A stretch of 64,000 nt of DNA from Bacillota bacterium (GCA_012798755.1 JAAZMP010000009.1:16709-80708), one strand, 5' to 3'. Positions 48,336 to 60,792 are shown, counted from the stretch's first letter. The notes: a model not told the origin generated them from the letters alone. Numbers and translations: made by a program.

Positions 48336-49190
48336 TTAAGCTTTCCCGGAACTGCCGAAAAGCCGCATTTTCTCTTTAATAATTTTTTTCATATCTTCCT
48401 TTGCCGGGGCAAACATTTTACGTGGATCTATATTATCAGGATCTTTTTTGATATAATCTTTGATCCCATCGGTAAAAGCACGCCTTATGTCGGTGTCTAT
48501 GTTGATTTTGTTAACACCCAAGGAGACGGCTTGGCGAATAGCTTCATCCGGTACCCCGGAGGCTCCATGCAGCACAATCGGGATAGAGGCAAGCTCTTTG
48601 ATTTGTTTTAAGCGGGGAAAATCCAGCTTCGGTTCACCTTTATAAGGGCCATGGGCCGTCCCAATGGCTACAGCCAAAGCATCAACATTGGTTTCTTTAA
48701 CAAAACGCTGTGCTTCCTGGGGATCGGTAAAAAATGCTTCCTGTTCATCCACGGAGATGTCATCCTCAGTGCCGGCTATTTTACCAAGTTCCGCTTCCAC
48801 TGTGACACCTACAATCCGGGCAATTTCTACAACACGGACTGTCGTAGCAACATTTTCCTCATAAGGCAACTGGGATCCATCAAACATGACCGAACTAAAC
48901 CCGCTGTGTATACAACGCACCACTTGGTCGAAATCCGTTCCATGATCGAGATGCAAAACTACCGGAACATCTGTCCCCCCGGCAGCTGTTTTCACCAGCG
49001 ATACAATAAAATCCAACCCGGCATATCTGATAGCTCCCTGACTGGCCTGGAGTATTACCGGAGAACGCTCTTCCGCTGCGGATTCGATGATAGCCTGCAC
49101 AATCTCCATATTGTTGGCGTTAAAGGCCCCAACTGCATAACCGCCCTTCTCAGCAGGTTCCAGCACTTCCTTCAAAGTTACCAGGTTCAT
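48336..49190 (-). CDS. fba: Fructose-bisphosphate aldolase class II
   Basis: Zinc-dependent glycolytic aldolase. ATG 49190 follows AAAGGGG, giving 284 residues; an upstream in-frame TTG lies inside that ribosome site. Motifs include YAVGAFNANNMEIVQA, VVLHLDHGTDF with the zinc histidine, SVMFDGS, GTAHGPYKGEP and VLHGASGVPDEAI. It forms a carbon-metabolism cluster with tal and glpX. Confidence 0.95.
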   Translation of the reverse strand: MNLVTLKEVLEPAEKGGYAVGAFNANNMEIVQAIIESAAEERSPVILQASQGAIRYAGLDFIVSLVKTAAGGTDVPVVLHLDHGTDFDQVVRCIHSGFSSVMFDGSQLPYEENVATTVRVVEIARIVGVTVEAELGKIAGTEDDISVDEQEAFFTDPQEAQRFVKETNVDALAVAIGTAHGPYKGEPKLDFPRLKQIKELASIPIVLHGASGVPDEAIRQAVSLGVNKINIDTDIRRAFTDGIKDYIKKDPDNIDPRKMFAPAKEDMKKIIKEKMRLFGSSGKA

Positions 49191-49236
49191 TTTTTTCCCC
49201 TTTCCCAAAATTTTTTTGTTAAAAAAGAATAATTAT

Positions 49237-49899
49237 TTACATAAAAAACGGCTGAAGATTTTCTGTAAGCTGCACAATCAATGGGAACAAAAACACGATA
49301 GCCAACAGCAGGAAGATAAAAATTGCTGCCATTATGGCTATTATGGGCATGAAGTAGATCAATACGGCCCGGCCCCAGGAAAATTCATGCACAATTTTTA
49401 AACCGGCAATTTTAAGGAACAAAGACCATAACAGGGCAATAAAAGTCAGTAGACCAATTACGTTAAAATCCGTATACCGGGTAAAAAGCCCGCCCAGGGC
49501 CATAATCAAATAGGGATAGTGGCCGTAGCCCACGACAGCGCCCAGTTTGGAAGCTCCGCCTTGGCCTCCGAACAGTTCTGCAGCAAGATTAATCACCCCG
49601 ACAACGAGCAGAAAGTAAAGGGGGCCAAAGACCAGCTGCACTAATATGTTTGCCAACGGCATGAAGCGTAATACATCGGTTAAGGCCTCCGGAGGTAAAA
49701 GAGTGGAAAGCCTCGATGAGAACAAAATATCCTGTTCTAAAATAAAAGTGCTGTTAATGATGGCTAACATCACGATAAGGTTCACAAATAAATATACTAC
49801 TAAACCGTTCCATATATTCCTTTCTTGCATGATACGCGATAACCCTTTACGGTAGTTGAACAAAATATCATAAAAATCATCGAGCGATTCCTTAAACAT
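49237..49899 (-). CDS. Yip1-domain membrane protein
   Basis: A 220-residue integral membrane protein with about five hydrophobic segments after a short soluble N-terminus (LDDFYDILFNYRKGLSRIMQE, about residues 5-25). The spacing of segments and GGQGGASKLGAVVGYGHYP resemble YIP1/DUF1282 proteins. Bacterial members have no assigned function. It lies 46 nt downstream of fba's far side, with pyrG further on, and shows no link to either. Confidence 0.72.
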   Translation of the reverse strand: MFKESLDDFYDILFNYRKGLSRIMQERNIWNGLVVYLFVNLIVMLAIINSTFILEQDILFSSRLSTLLPPEALTDVLRFMPLANILVQLVFGPLYFLLVVGVINLAAELFGGQGGASKLGAVVGYGHYPYLIMALGGLFTRYTDFNVIGLLTFIALLWSLFLKIAGLKIVHEFSWGRAVLIYFMPIIAIMAAIFIFLLLAIVFLFPLIVQLTENLQPFFM

Positions 49900-50082
49900 A
49901 AACTTCTCCCTTGAACAGTCTCTCCAAAAATTTGATAGTTTTTATAACTTAATACAGCTTAATGTAAACACATTTAATGTTAATTATATTATTAATATAT
50001 TATTTCTCCTTGTAATAGATCATTCCTGCCGGCATTTTGAAATATTTAACAGAAAACAAAAATGGTTCGAAAAGGTTTACAC

Positions 50083-52625
<2,543 letters not shown>

Positions 52626-52647
52626 CCCAGCACCTGCCCAAAAAGCT

Positions 52648-53475
52648 TTATTCTTCTATTAGTTCTTGCACAAAACGGGGAAGGGAAAAAGAACTTTGGT
52701 GTACTTGTGCAGTATAATACCTGGTACCCGAGGGGATGTCTTTTCCCTCCGGTTGCAAAGGACTATATTTTTTTGAACCTAAAGTAAAGCTCCAAAGACC
52801 GCTCGGATAAGTAGGCACAGAGGCAAGATAAAGATATGTATGAGGAAAAATTGATTTAATGCGCCGGAAAACCGTGCGGATAAGATCAGCATTAAAGAAA
52901 GGAGATTCGGTCTGAGCTACAAAGATACCATCCGTTTTTAAGGCCCTGAACACTTCTTCATAAAAAGGTGAACCGAACAGGCCCACTGCCGGCCCTACCG
53001 GTTCCGTGGAATCAACAATGATCACATCATAAGCATTCTGGCGCGAACGAATATATTCTATGCCATCAACGATTTTGATCTTTACCCTGGAATCATCCAG
53101 TGCAGAACTGATTTCAGGCAAAAAGCGTTTTGCTGCTTCAATAACTTGACTGTCGATTTCAACCAGCGTTATTTTCTCTACCTGTGGATACTTGGCCGCC
53201 TCCCTTACAGCTCCACCGTCCCCGCCACCAATGATCAAGACATTGCTAGGGGAAGGATGAGTAGCCAGCGGAACATGGGAAATCATCTCATGATAAACGA
53301 ATTCGTCAGCCGCGGTGGTTTGGACCATGCCATCCAAAACCAGCATACGGCCAAACTGGATTGTATCCAGCACCGCAATTTCCTGGTATTTTGTTTGTAC
53401 AAAATAAAGAGTTTCCTTCACCTTACAGCTAAGCCCCAGATTAGGGGTCTGTTTCTCAGTATACCATAGTTTCAT
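52648..53475 (-). CDS. speE: Spermidine (polyamine aminopropyl) synthase
   Basis: Transfers an aminopropyl group from decarboxylated SAM to putrescine. The start ATG 53475 gives KLWYTEKQTPNLGLSCKV. The conserved NVLIIGGGDGGAVREA, VEIDSQVIEAAKRF and IIVDSTEPVGPA are typical. The length is about 275 residues. A SAM decarboxylase gene (speD) is not seen in the window. Confidence 0.95.
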   Translation of the reverse strand: MKLWYTEKQTPNLGLSCKVKETLYFVQTKYQEIAVLDTIQFGRMLVLDGMVQTTAADEFVYHEMISHVPLATHPSPSNVLIIGGGDGGAVREAAKYPQVEKITLVEIDSQVIEAAKRFLPEISSALDDSRVKIKIVDGIEYIRSRQNAYDVIIVDSTEPVGPAVGLFGSPFYEEVFRALKTDGIFVAQTESPFFNADLIRTVFRRIKSIFPHTYLYLASVPTYPSGLWSFTLGSKKYSPLQPEGKDIPSGTRYYTAQVHQSSFSLPRFVQELIEE

Positions 53476-53534
53476 TTGCAATCCTGATCACCACTTGTAA
53501 TTTCGTCGTATAATTTTGCAATCGCCCCGCAAAA

Positions 53535-53993
53535 CTACCAAAAAACCACTGCCGCCACTGCTGCACCGCACACCCCTACTTTATGTTCAACGCTTTTAAC
53601 TCTGATTCCTTTGAGTTTCAGGCTGCGGTAATCAAATGCTTCCTTGATCATTTCTTCCACTTTTCCTCTTGCAGTTTCAGCGCTGCAGCTGCCGGAGTGC
53701 TCCATAATAACCCCAAAGCTATCCTCTGAAAACCCAATGCCTACCGCAGCAGCAATAAGTTCCCCTTCCTCATCGCTGTTTACAGCACTGTAGACCACGG
53801 GAACAAAAGCGCCCGGGGTAAAACTGATACCGCCTTTGTTTTCCTTGCATCCTTGGGGCAAAATACTGCTTAGCCTTACGAGATTAACATTACCGATACC
53901 CGCCTTTAAAAGTGCGGCATCAAATGCCGTCAAAGCATGCCGCGCCTCTGCAGTAGCTGAAACAACGGTAAAATGCTTTGGTCTTGTGATCAT
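53535..53993 (-). CDS. pdaD: Pyruvoyl-dependent arginine decarboxylase
   Basis: The proenzyme cleaves itself at a serine to create its pyruvoyl cofactor; the site is in VRLSSILPQGC. The following AAAVGIGFSEDSFGVIMEHSG block is typical of the family. ATG 53993 with AAAGGGGTG upstream gives 152 residues. It converts arginine to agmatine, the substrate of SpeB. The order decarboxylase-speE-speB makes a compact polyamine operon. Confidence 0.92.
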   Translation of the reverse strand: MITRPKHFTVVSATAEARHALTAFDAALLKAGIGNVNLVRLSSILPQGCKENKGGISFTPGAFVPVVYSAVNSDEEGELIAAAVGIGFSEDSFGVIMEHSGSCSAETARGKVEEMIKEAFDYRSLKLKGIRVKSVEHKVGVCGAAVAAVVFW

Positions 53994-54075
53994 TTTATAA
54001 AACACCCCTTTCATCAAACGACGGCTTTAATCAACCAAACATACTGCCATTTATTATACCAATACAGCCTTTCTT

Positions 54076-54693
54076 TCATGACAAAAAAGGATTATAGCGT
54101 CGTTCATTTCCTACAGTTGTCGGGGGCCCGTGCCCCGGGAATATTTGGGTTTCATCAGGATATGTTAATATTTTACTTTTAATGCTTTTTATTATTTGCC
54201 GGTAAGAACCCCCTGGAAAATCAGTCCTGCCGATAGAACCGGCAAAAAGGGTATCACCGGTAAAAAGAGCGCCATTAATTTCTAAGGTTATGCCTCCGGG
54301 GGTGTGGCCGGGCGTTTCCAGCACTTTAACTGTGAGTGTACCCACATTTATTTCATCCCCGTCCCGGACAAATTGATCCGGAACTGCTATTTCATCCCGG
54401 CCGCTAAGAAGAGTCACGCTGGCCTGAGGACTGCGGAAAAGCGGCAAATCGGCTTCCTGAATATAGAGAGGAACATTAAAAGCGCCCTTGACTTTCCCGT
54501 TTGCTCCCACGTGATCAATATGGGCATGGGTATTAATTATGCATTTAACCTTCAATTCCAACCTGTGAACCTGTTCAATAATAAGTTCACCTTCGGCACC
54601 GGGGTCAATGATCACAGCCTCCCTAGATTGTGGACAACCCACCAGATAGCAATTGGCTGAAAAAGGACCGACCTCCAATTTTTTTAACAACAA
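54076..54693 (-). CDS. Metallo-beta-lactamase fold hydrolase (glyoxalase II-like)
   Basis: A 205-residue MBL protein. The metal motif is THAHIDHVG, followed by LETPGHTPGGI, FTGDTLFAGSIGRTDFPGG and PGHGPPTT. The start codon appears to be TTG (54693), reading LLKKLEVGPFSANCYLV. Such proteins hydrolyse thioesters; the exact substrate is not known. A promoter and a structured leader of about 110 nt lie upstream. Confidence 0.88.
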   Translation of the reverse strand: MLLKKLEVGPFSANCYLVGCPQSREAVIIDPGAEGELIIEQVHRLELKVKCIINTHAHIDHVGANGKVKGAFNVPLYIQEADLPLFRSPQASVTLLSGRDEIAVPDQFVRDGDEINVGTLTVKVLETPGHTPGGITLEINGALFTGDTLFAGSIGRTDFPGGSYRQIIKSIKSKILTYPDETQIFPGHGPPTTVGNERRYNPFLS

Positions 54694-54699
54694 GATGTC

Positions 54700-54841
54700 G
54701 CCCAGTCCCGTTTAGCATGTCACATGCAGGGAAAAGGCAACCCTCCTTCCATGACACTGTTACACCACCGGGATGATTTCCATCATCTGGGGTTCGTCTT
54801 TAATATTTGCATTATATCATAGTTAGGGTTTGCAGTGTAAA
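54700..54841 (-). promoter_or_regulatory. Promoter and structured leader of the MBL hydrolase gene
   Basis: TTTACA (54841-54836) and TATAAT (54816-54811) on the minus strand are separated by 19 nt. The leader between about 54803 and 54700 can form two hairpins: GATGAT/ATCATC, and TGTCATG/CATGTGACA enclosing AGGG/CCCT. It matches no riboswitch class I recognise. Confidence 0.4.
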
Positions 54842-54973
54842 ATTGTTTTCTTTTTTTTAAACGGACATTCCTTGAATCTAAGCTGAAAAAACCCTTGATA
54901 TTAAGCTGAGTGTTAAGTATAATTAAATTACCAATTTTTCCTTTAGTTTTATAATTCATTGGGAGGTTATGAT

Positions 54974-55837
54974 ATGCCGGAATCTGCCGAACAAAATTTG
55001 CAACAACCCGAAGTTAGCCAAATGAATATCTTGGACATGCTGGTAAAGGTTGGCCCGCTAATTCAAAAAGCCATTCCCATGGACTGTACATTTGTGGTAT
55101 CAGACAAAGAAAAGTTCCTTCTCCACCTGTCCGGTGAAGAACTATACCTGGGAGAACTGGATGGCAAGCCTATTTCCTCTGAAGGTGTTCTCATTGATGC
55201 TATACGTTCCGGTCAATTTACAATTAAATTTATCCCGGGGGAAGCCTACGGCATTCCCTTTAAAGCGACCGGTTTGCCTATAAAGGATGATGACGGAGCA
55301 ATCATCGGCGCGCTTTCTATGGGCTTTAACCTTAAAAGGCAAGAAAAGTTAACCGAAATGGCCCAAGATTTTGCCTCAACCTTAGAAGAGGTTGGCGCCT
55401 CTACGGAAGAGCTGGCATCATCTGCCGAAGAACTTGCCAGTGAAATGGAAACGTTAAATGTTCTGCATAAAGAAATGAACGAAGAAGTAGGCAAGACTGA
55501 AACCATGCTTGCCTTTATTCAAAAAGTTGCCGCTAATTCCAACCTTTTGGGGCTTAACGCCGCTATCGAGGCCGCCCGGGTGGGACATGAAGGGCGCGGT
55601 TTTGCGGTTGTGGCCGAAGAAATACGCAAAATGGCCGAAAACAGCGCCTCTTCCGTTGAAGAAATCAGAGAAACCATAGAGACGATAAAAGAAAAGGTAG
55701 CCTCCATAAGCGAAAAAACTGACAAAGTGCTTGATATATCAAGCCACCAGGCAGCTGCAACCCAGGAAATTTCCTCGGCTATCCAAGAGCTAACCGGTCA
55801 TACGGGGGAACTGGAGAAAATTGCCGAACTAATTTAA
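54974..55837 (+). CDS. Soluble methyl-accepting chemotaxis-like protein
   Basis: A 287-residue cytoplasmic chemoreceptor: no membrane segment or HAMP domain. Residues about 20-125 form a small sensor domain of PAS or cache-like type ([35 protein letters not shown]). The rest is a short MCP signalling coiled coil with the tip [28 protein letters not shown] 54974 follows GGGAGG. It is monocistronic and overlaps the stop of the convergent acyl-CoA ligase by 9 nt. The ligand is unknown. Confidence 0.88.
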   Translation: MPESAEQNLQQPEVSQMNILDMLVKVGPLIQKAIPMDCTFVVSDKEKFLLHLSGEELYLGELDGKPISSEGVLIDAIRSGQFTIKFIPGEAYGIPFKATGLPIKDDDGAIIGALSMGFNLKRQEKLTEMAQDFASTLEEVGASTEELASSAEELASEMETLNVLHKEMNEEVGKTETMLAFIQKVAANSNLLGLNAAIEAARVGHEGRGFAVVAEEIRKMAENSASSVEEIRETIETIKEKVASISEKTDKVLDISSHQAAATQEISSAIQELTGHTGELEKIAELI

Positions 55838-57409
55838 CGCCGTTTCTTTTTCTTTAATCCCAATATGCTTTTCCCGAAGCCTTGGCTTATCTATTTTGCC
55901 GTTTTCATTGCGGATGACATCGTCAAAAATTATGCGCTCCGGCCATTTAAATTTGGCCAGCCCATGCTCGGCACAAAACCGGATAACTTCTTCTTCCTTC
56001 ATCGTCTCCCCGGGATGGAGCTGTACAACAGCCATGGCAATTTCCACCAGCCTTTGATGGGGATAGCCTATTACAGCCACATCGCTGATTTTGGGATGAC
56101 GGCGCAAGACATCTTCTATTTCCACCGGGAAAATATTTTCCCCGCCGCGAATGATCAGGTCTTTTTTTCTATCTACGATATAGATATAGCCATCTTCGTC
56201 TTCCTTGACGAGATCGCCGGTATAAAGCCAACCGTTTTTAACAGCAACGGCGGTCATGGCAGGATTGTTAAAATATTCCTTCATGTTCCTTGGACCGCGA
56301 AGGATAAGTTCCCCAATTTCCCCTGTGGGAACATCGTTTCCATTATCGTCAACAACCCTTGCTTCAGTGTTATAGGTAGGTTTTCCGATGGAGCCCGGCC
56401 TGGTTAAGACATCTTCATCGTACAGATTTATCAACCCACCACCGCCGCCTTCTGTAATGCCGTAAATATTTCCGGTCCTAAAGGGCAAAAGCTTTTTCAT
56501 ATCCTGAAAAAGTGAAAATGGAACCGGCTGAGCACCGATCACAATACTTCCAGTAACATGTGCAAAGTCGTATTCCGTAATATCAATGATACCTTTTTTG
56601 ATGGCATTAATACAATCAGACATGGTTGGAACAGTAATCCAGCCGTTATTCACCTTTTCCTCAGTGATAGCATCCAGCAAATATTTTGGATCGAGCTCCC
56701 GCAGAATGACGATCTTGCCACCGGCAAGATAAGAAGGAAAGGACAAAAAGAAACTGCCGCTATGATAAAAAGGATGCGGTGCCAGATATACAGTACAATG
56801 TCCTTCATCGTAAGTCAGGGCATTGCCGATACCAATTTGGCTAAGGGTACCATGTGAATGGCAAACCGGTTTTGGAGGACCTGTTGTTCCCGAGGTAAAC
56901 ATAAGCTCCGCCGGATCGTCCTCCTGTACATCGACAAGGATATCCCCGGGGTTTTCTCCCTTTACAATATCGCTGTAAGAAACCATCCCTTCGGGGACAT
57001 TGTCACCAATACATATATATGTAACGCTGTCCATTTCTTTTTGGATAGGCCCCACCTTGGGTAAAAAACCATCGCCTAAAATAAAAGCTTTGGGATGGCA
57101 GGCTTTGGCGGCATGCTTTATATCAATTGTGGCAAATCGGTAATTAAGAGGAACGGCCACAGCCCCGGCCCTTAAAATAGCATGAAATGTAATAACCCAT
57201 TCCAGACTGTTCATCTGCAAATGAAGAACAAAATCACCTTTTCGCACTCCGGCAATGTTATACAAATAAGCGGCAACTTTATTTGTTTCCTCATTAAATT
57301 TTTCCCAAGTCAGTGCTCTTCTTAACTTTTCGGACGGCTTCAGTTCTACAAGGAATTCCTTTTGTGGATATTTTTTAGCATTCATAATCCCGTACCGGCC
57401 AAAATTCAT
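55829..57409 (-). CDS. AMP-forming acyl-CoA ligase (ANL superfamily)
   Basis: A 526-residue ligase that activates a carboxylic acid to its CoA thioester via an acyl-adenylate. The P-loop motif is [11 protein letters not shown], followed by [32 protein letters not shown] (family region) and a C-terminal [13 protein letters not shown] with the catalytic lysine. ATG 57409 with GGGGGA upstream begins [18 protein letters not shown], the usual start; a longer frame to 57595 runs into the T-box terminator. It follows a T-box leader and lies next to a thiolase gene, which suggests acid degradation. The substrate is not determined. Confidence 0.9.
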   Translation of the reverse strand: MNFGRYGIMNAKKYPQKEFLVELKPSEKLRRALTWEKFNEETNKVAAYLYNIAGVRKGDFVLHLQMNSLEWVITFHAILRAGAVAVPLNYRFATIDIKHAAKACHPKAFILGDGFLPKVGPIQKEMDSVTYICIGDNVPEGMVSYSDIVKGENPGDILVDVQEDDPAELMFTSGTTGPPKPVCHSHGTLSQIGIGNALTYDEGHCTVYLAPHPFYHSGSFFLSFPSYLAGGKIVILRELDPKYLLDAITEEKVNNGWITVPTMSDCINAIKKGIIDITEYDFAHVTGSIVIGAQPVPFSLFQDMKKLLPFRTGNIYGITEGGGGGLINLYDEDVLTRPGSIGKPTYNTEARVVDDNGNDVPTGEIGELILRGPRNMKEYFNNPAMTAVAVKNGWLYTGDLVKEDEDGYIYIVDRKKDLIIRGGENIFPVEIEDVLRRHPKISDVAVIGYPHQRLVEIAMAVVQLHPGETMKEEEVIRFCAEHGLAKFKWPERIIFDDVIRNENGKIDKPRLREKHIGIKEKETALN

Positions 57410-57510
57410 TTCTCCAAATCCCCCTTTATGGCAGCAAAGAAAATGGAACAGCATTTTATCCCCTAGGCTGCTTTTGTTTACTGTTTTTTCCCGGTTAACT
57501 TGTCCACTGT

Positions 57511-57560
57511 CAAGTAAAAAGGTGTTTGCCGCATGCATAGGGACGAAAGCAGCAAACACC
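57511..57560 (-). terminator. Second terminator between the T-box and the ligase
   Basis: On the minus strand GGTGTTTGCTGC pairs with GCGGCAAACACC (one mismatch), followed by TTTTT. It stands after the T-box terminator and about 100 nt before the ligase ATG. Confidence 0.78.
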
Positions 57561-57581
57561 GTGTTTAAAATCAGAAAAATA

Positions 57582-57913
57582 AAATTCGCCCTCAAGGGGC
57601 GAATTATTATTTCTTCCGCGGTACCACCCTAGTTGGCCGGCGCTTATATTGCACCAGGCCCTCTTGGTTTTAAAGAACACGGAATACCTTGCCGGTACCG
57701 TATTCTTCCTCTGGGATAACGGGGGAGAACCCGTCTGCGGCCTACTTTCCCTTTGAAGGTTTCAACCGGAGGCTCCAAAGCGAACTTCGACCGGTTCCTT
57801 CCGGAGGAGCTTACAGCCCCCGGCTCCTACCTCTCTGCAGGAAGTACTCCGGTTTACTTTTCTTTTTCATAGCCTTTATAAGTATTTATTTAGTTACTAT
57901 TACTTGTAATTTA
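57582..57913 (-). promoter_or_regulatory. T-box riboswitch (tRNA-sensing leader)
   Basis: The minus strand carries the T-box sequence AGGGTGGTACCGCG (57631 downward) and then the terminator TTCGCCCC.../GGGCGAA with TTTTATTTTT. Upstream elements fit the class: the 5' AGTA of the specifier loop, GCAGAGAGGTAGG, the base stem ACCGGAG/CTCCGGT, AGTAGGCC, and ACGGG/CCCGTTA. The specifier lies in the region GTTGAAACCTTCAAAG; phenylalanine (TTC), threonine (ACC) or proline (CCT) codons can all be read there, so I leave it open. T-boxes normally control aminoacyl-tRNA synthetase or amino-acid genes, not acyl-CoA ligases. Confidence 0.92.
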
Positions 57914-57919
57914 CTAAGG

Positions 57920-57948
57920 AATTATACTACAATTGTGAACCTATGTCA
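57920..57948 (-). promoter_or_regulatory. Consensus promoter of the T-box transcript
   Basis: On the minus strand TTGACA (57948-57943) and TATAAT (57925-57920) are separated by exactly 17 nt: a perfect sigma-A promoter. Transcription would begin near 57913, at the 5' end of the T-box. Confidence 0.85.
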
Positions 57949-58056
57949 ACAATTTGAAGCAAGTTTTTTTAGGTTATGATACAGGGCAGGAGTAAGTAAA
58001 GTAAAAGCTTGTGCTATAGAGTCCTTTTACCCGCCGCTTACCAGACATCTAGGGTT

Positions 58057-59262
58057 TTATTTTGATCTATCGGTTACCTTTACTATCAAACCAGCACCTG
58101 TATCGCCGGCGGCACATCCGACAAAAAGACCATAGCCGCCACCCAAAATGACCAGTTCTTCAATCATTTCGATAATACAACGGCCGGCAGTTGGGGCTTG
58201 TGGATGACCAAAGATCATTGAACTGCCATAGTTATTAAGATCTTCAGGTTTTAAATTCATTTTTTTACACATATAGGCATCATTGGCCGCGAAAGGATTA
58301 TGCGTTTTAATAGCCTTCATTTCCTTAAGATCAAGGCCTGCATTTTTAAGGGTGTTTTCTGCCGCGGGCACGGGTGCAGCAGCCATATATCCTTTATCCA
58401 CTCTGGTAAAACCATAGGAAACAACCTGGATTTCTATATTTTTGTCAGCGCTCAGTTCTTGTGCTTTCTCTTTGGTAGTAACGATGAAGGCACAGTTTCC
58501 GTCAGCCGGATGCGTCTGCACACCAGAGCTATGAACGCCGTTGGGAAGGAATGGTTTAAGAGAAGCCAGCGATTCTTTGGTTCTCGGCCTGATCCCTTCG
58601 TCAGCTTCCAGAATGCCTGTTTTTCTTCTACTGACCTTATATTCTACGGGAAACATATAACGTTTTTGGAATTCCCGATCATTGGCAAGAGCCTGTTGAT
58701 ACTGTTCATAGCGTAAAAGAGCAATTTCATCACAATGTTCCTTGGTGATCCCCTCAACGGAGGCCGCGACATTTTCTGCCGTCTTAACCATAGGAAATCC
58801 TACCCAAGGATCAGCGTTGAAATTATCCATCATCCAGTTTTCCGAGATTACTTCGCCACCTGGGCCAAAAGGATTGGGCCAGACCGTATGGGGGGCATTG
58901 GAACAGCGATCCGTCATTAAACAGAAAACCAAACCCAGGCTTCCCGTTTCCACACTCATCGCTGCCAAATTAAGGCATGTTGTAGATGTAGAGCACGCTT
59001 GAGAAATATGCACGGCAGAAACCTTTTCCGCCCCCAGCATGCCACCGGCCCAAGTAGATGAATAGAAACTATTGGGCTGGCCCACTGTTTTACCAAAAAC
59101 CACATAATCGATCATTTCAGGATCATAATTTTTTGTGGCAAGCCATCGTTTTGCCGTAACTGCTCCCAACGTAATGGAATTGTCATTTTGCAAACTACCT
59201 TGCCAGCGTGCAAACGGCGTACTATAATAGCCGCGAAAGGGGATATAAACTTTTGCATACAT
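58057..59262 (-). CDS. Thiolase family protein (acetyl-CoA acyltransferase)
   Basis: A 401-residue thiolase. The nucleophilic cysteine lies in ISQACSTSTTC near residue 90; the C-terminal catalytic motifs are MIFGHPQAPTAGR and VGCAAGDTGAGL, and THNPFAANDA matches the family's histidine region. It could condense acetyl-CoA or cleave 3-ketoacyl-CoA. AAGGAGG precedes the ATG. It stands upstream of the T-box and ligase on the same strand. The two enzymes would fit a fatty-acid or branched/aromatic acid pathway. Confidence 0.88.
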   Translation of the reverse strand: MYAKVYIPFRGYYSTPFARWQGSLQNDNSITLGAVTAKRWLATKNYDPEMIDYVVFGKTVGQPNSFYSSTWAGGMLGAEKVSAVHISQACSTSTTCLNLAAMSVETGSLGLVFCLMTDRCSNAPHTVWPNPFGPGGEVISENWMMDNFNADPWVGFPMVKTAENVAASVEGITKEHCDEIALLRYEQYQQALANDREFQKRYMFPVEYKVSRRKTGILEADEGIRPRTKESLASLKPFLPNGVHSSGVQTHPADGNCAFIVTTKEKAQELSADKNIEIQVVSYGFTRVDKGYMAAAPVPAAENTLKNAGLDLKEMKAIKTHNPFAANDAYMCKKMNLKPEDLNNYGSSMIFGHPQAPTAGRCIIEMIEELVILGGGYGLFVGCAAGDTGAGLIVKVTDRSK

Positions 59263-59480
59263 TAAATGAAAACCTCCTTAAAATAAATTAGATATTGTTT
59301 GAAAACAACACACCTTGCCTCGAAAAGACCATCATTAAAAATATAGCAGTTAATAAATGCCAAATGCCACCCTGATTAATGGACTTTGATTTCATTATTC
59401 GACGTCAAATTATACTTTCCCTTTTAAAATAGTAAAATTGATAAGCAATTTTCAAAATAATAAACACCTTAAAAATATAG

Positions 59481-59512
59481 TGGGCAGGTGGATTAACATT
59501 CTCACCTGCCCA
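59481..59512 (-). terminator. Hairpin downstream of htrA
   Basis: TGGGCAGGTG and CACCTGCCCA form a perfect 10-bp stem with a 12-nt loop; the minus-strand side continues CTATATTTTTAAGG. It probably ends the htrA transcript. The rest of the 354-nt gap between htrA and the thiolase gene shows no gene. Confidence 0.65.
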
Positions 59513-59616
59513 CTAAATTGAACCATCTAATCATTTGCTTCCATAACCATAATATAAATTATGGCCTTTTGCACCCTATGCAAGTCTATTTGCGTTTGCT
59601 TCAAAAAGCGATATAT

Positions 59617-60792
59617 TTACGGCAATGTTTCCAGGGTGACCTCTATAGTCAGCTCCTCTTTATTCCTGACCACCGTTACACTTATTTTTTCACCGACACT
59701 ATGCTGATCGATAACATGTTGGAGCTCTGAATTATTTGTGATTTCTTTTCCGTCAACAGCAATAATAACATCCATAGGTTCTATTCCCGCCCTGGCTGCC
59801 GGCCCACCGGACTCAACATCTGCCACCAGTACGCCACTGTCCACAGAAAGACCCAAACGCTGGGATTCCAAAGGCGTTAGAGTTTTAATATAAACACCCA
59901 TCCAGGGTCTGATAACTTTGCCCTTGTCGATCAGCTCCGAAGTTATTTGCCTAACGGTGTTGCTTGGAATTGCAAAACCCATACCTTCTACTCCGGAAAT
60001 TTTAATCTTTGCAGTGTTGATACCGACAACTTTTCCATTAATATTTACCAAGGCTCCCCCACTGTTTCCATCATTAATGGCGGCATCTGTCTGGATAAAG
60101 GTAAATTTTTGCCCCTGGATGGTGATCGAACGTTCCCGGGCACTGACAACACCTACAGTAACCGATTGTTGAAAATCCAGGCCCAACGGGTTACCGATGG
60201 CAATGGCAGGTTCACCTACCCGCAATTTATTGGAATCAGCCAGTTCAGCCGTGGGAAGATTGTTTTTTTCGACTTTGATCACGGCGAGATCAGTGGGCTT
60301 ATCCGCGCCAATAACGGTTGCCGGAAGTTCTTCCCCGGAACCAAGGGTCACGACGAGTTCCCGGGCATTTTCAATTACATGATAGTTCGTCACAATATAG
60401 CCGTCGCTGCCGATGATAACCCCTGAGCCCGTAGCTCTTTCCTGAAGACTGCTTCTACCCCAAAGATCGACAACCACCCCGTAATTACTTATCCCTACCA
60501 CGGAAGGTGTTGCCCGCTCCACAGCATTGACTATGGCTAAATAATACTGTTGTACTTCAGGAGCAATTTTTTCACTATCATTTTTTTCCTTTAAATCATC
60601 ATTTTCTTCCCATGGCAATGGAATGAAAGGATTTTCCTGGTTTCCGCTTTCGGGCTGTAGGTCATCCAAAACAGAGTATGAAAATACAGCGGCAACTAAC
60701 AGCCCGAAAATAATGCCGCCGACCAACACTCCTCTCCAAAAATGTGACGGGTTTTTCGGCTTTTCAGAAAAATCATCATAAAAATTTGGCAT
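59617..60792 (-). CDS. htrA: HtrA/DegP-like serine protease with PDZ domain
   Basis: Membrane-anchored stress protease of 391 residues. One N-terminal membrane segment (GVLVGGIIFGLLVAAVFSYSV) is followed by a trypsin-like domain with His in TNYHVIENA, Asp in TDLAVIKV and Ser in NDGNSGGALVN, and a C-terminal PDZ domain (GVLVADVESGGPAARAGI). ATG 60792 follows AAAAGGGTG. In Bacillus a homologue (yycK/htrC) lies in the walRK region, in keeping with the YycI-like gene at 62939. Confidence 0.92.
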   Translation of the reverse strand: MPNFYDDFSEKPKNPSHFWRGVLVGGIIFGLLVAAVFSYSVLDDLQPESGNQENPFIPLPWEENDDLKEKNDSEKIAPEVQQYYLAIVNAVERATPSVVGISNYGVVVDLWGRSSLQERATGSGVIIGSDGYIVTNYHVIENARELVVTLGSGEELPATVIGADKPTDLAVIKVEKNNLPTAELADSNKLRVGEPAIAIGNPLGLDFQQSVTVGVVSARERSITIQGQKFTFIQTDAAINDGNSGGALVNINGKVVGINTAKIKISGVEGMGFAIPSNTVRQITSELIDKGKVIRPWMGVYIKTLTPLESQRLGLSVDSGVLVADVESGGPAARAGIEPMDVIIAVDGKEITNNSELQHVIDQHSVGEKISVTVVRNKEELTIEVTLETLP

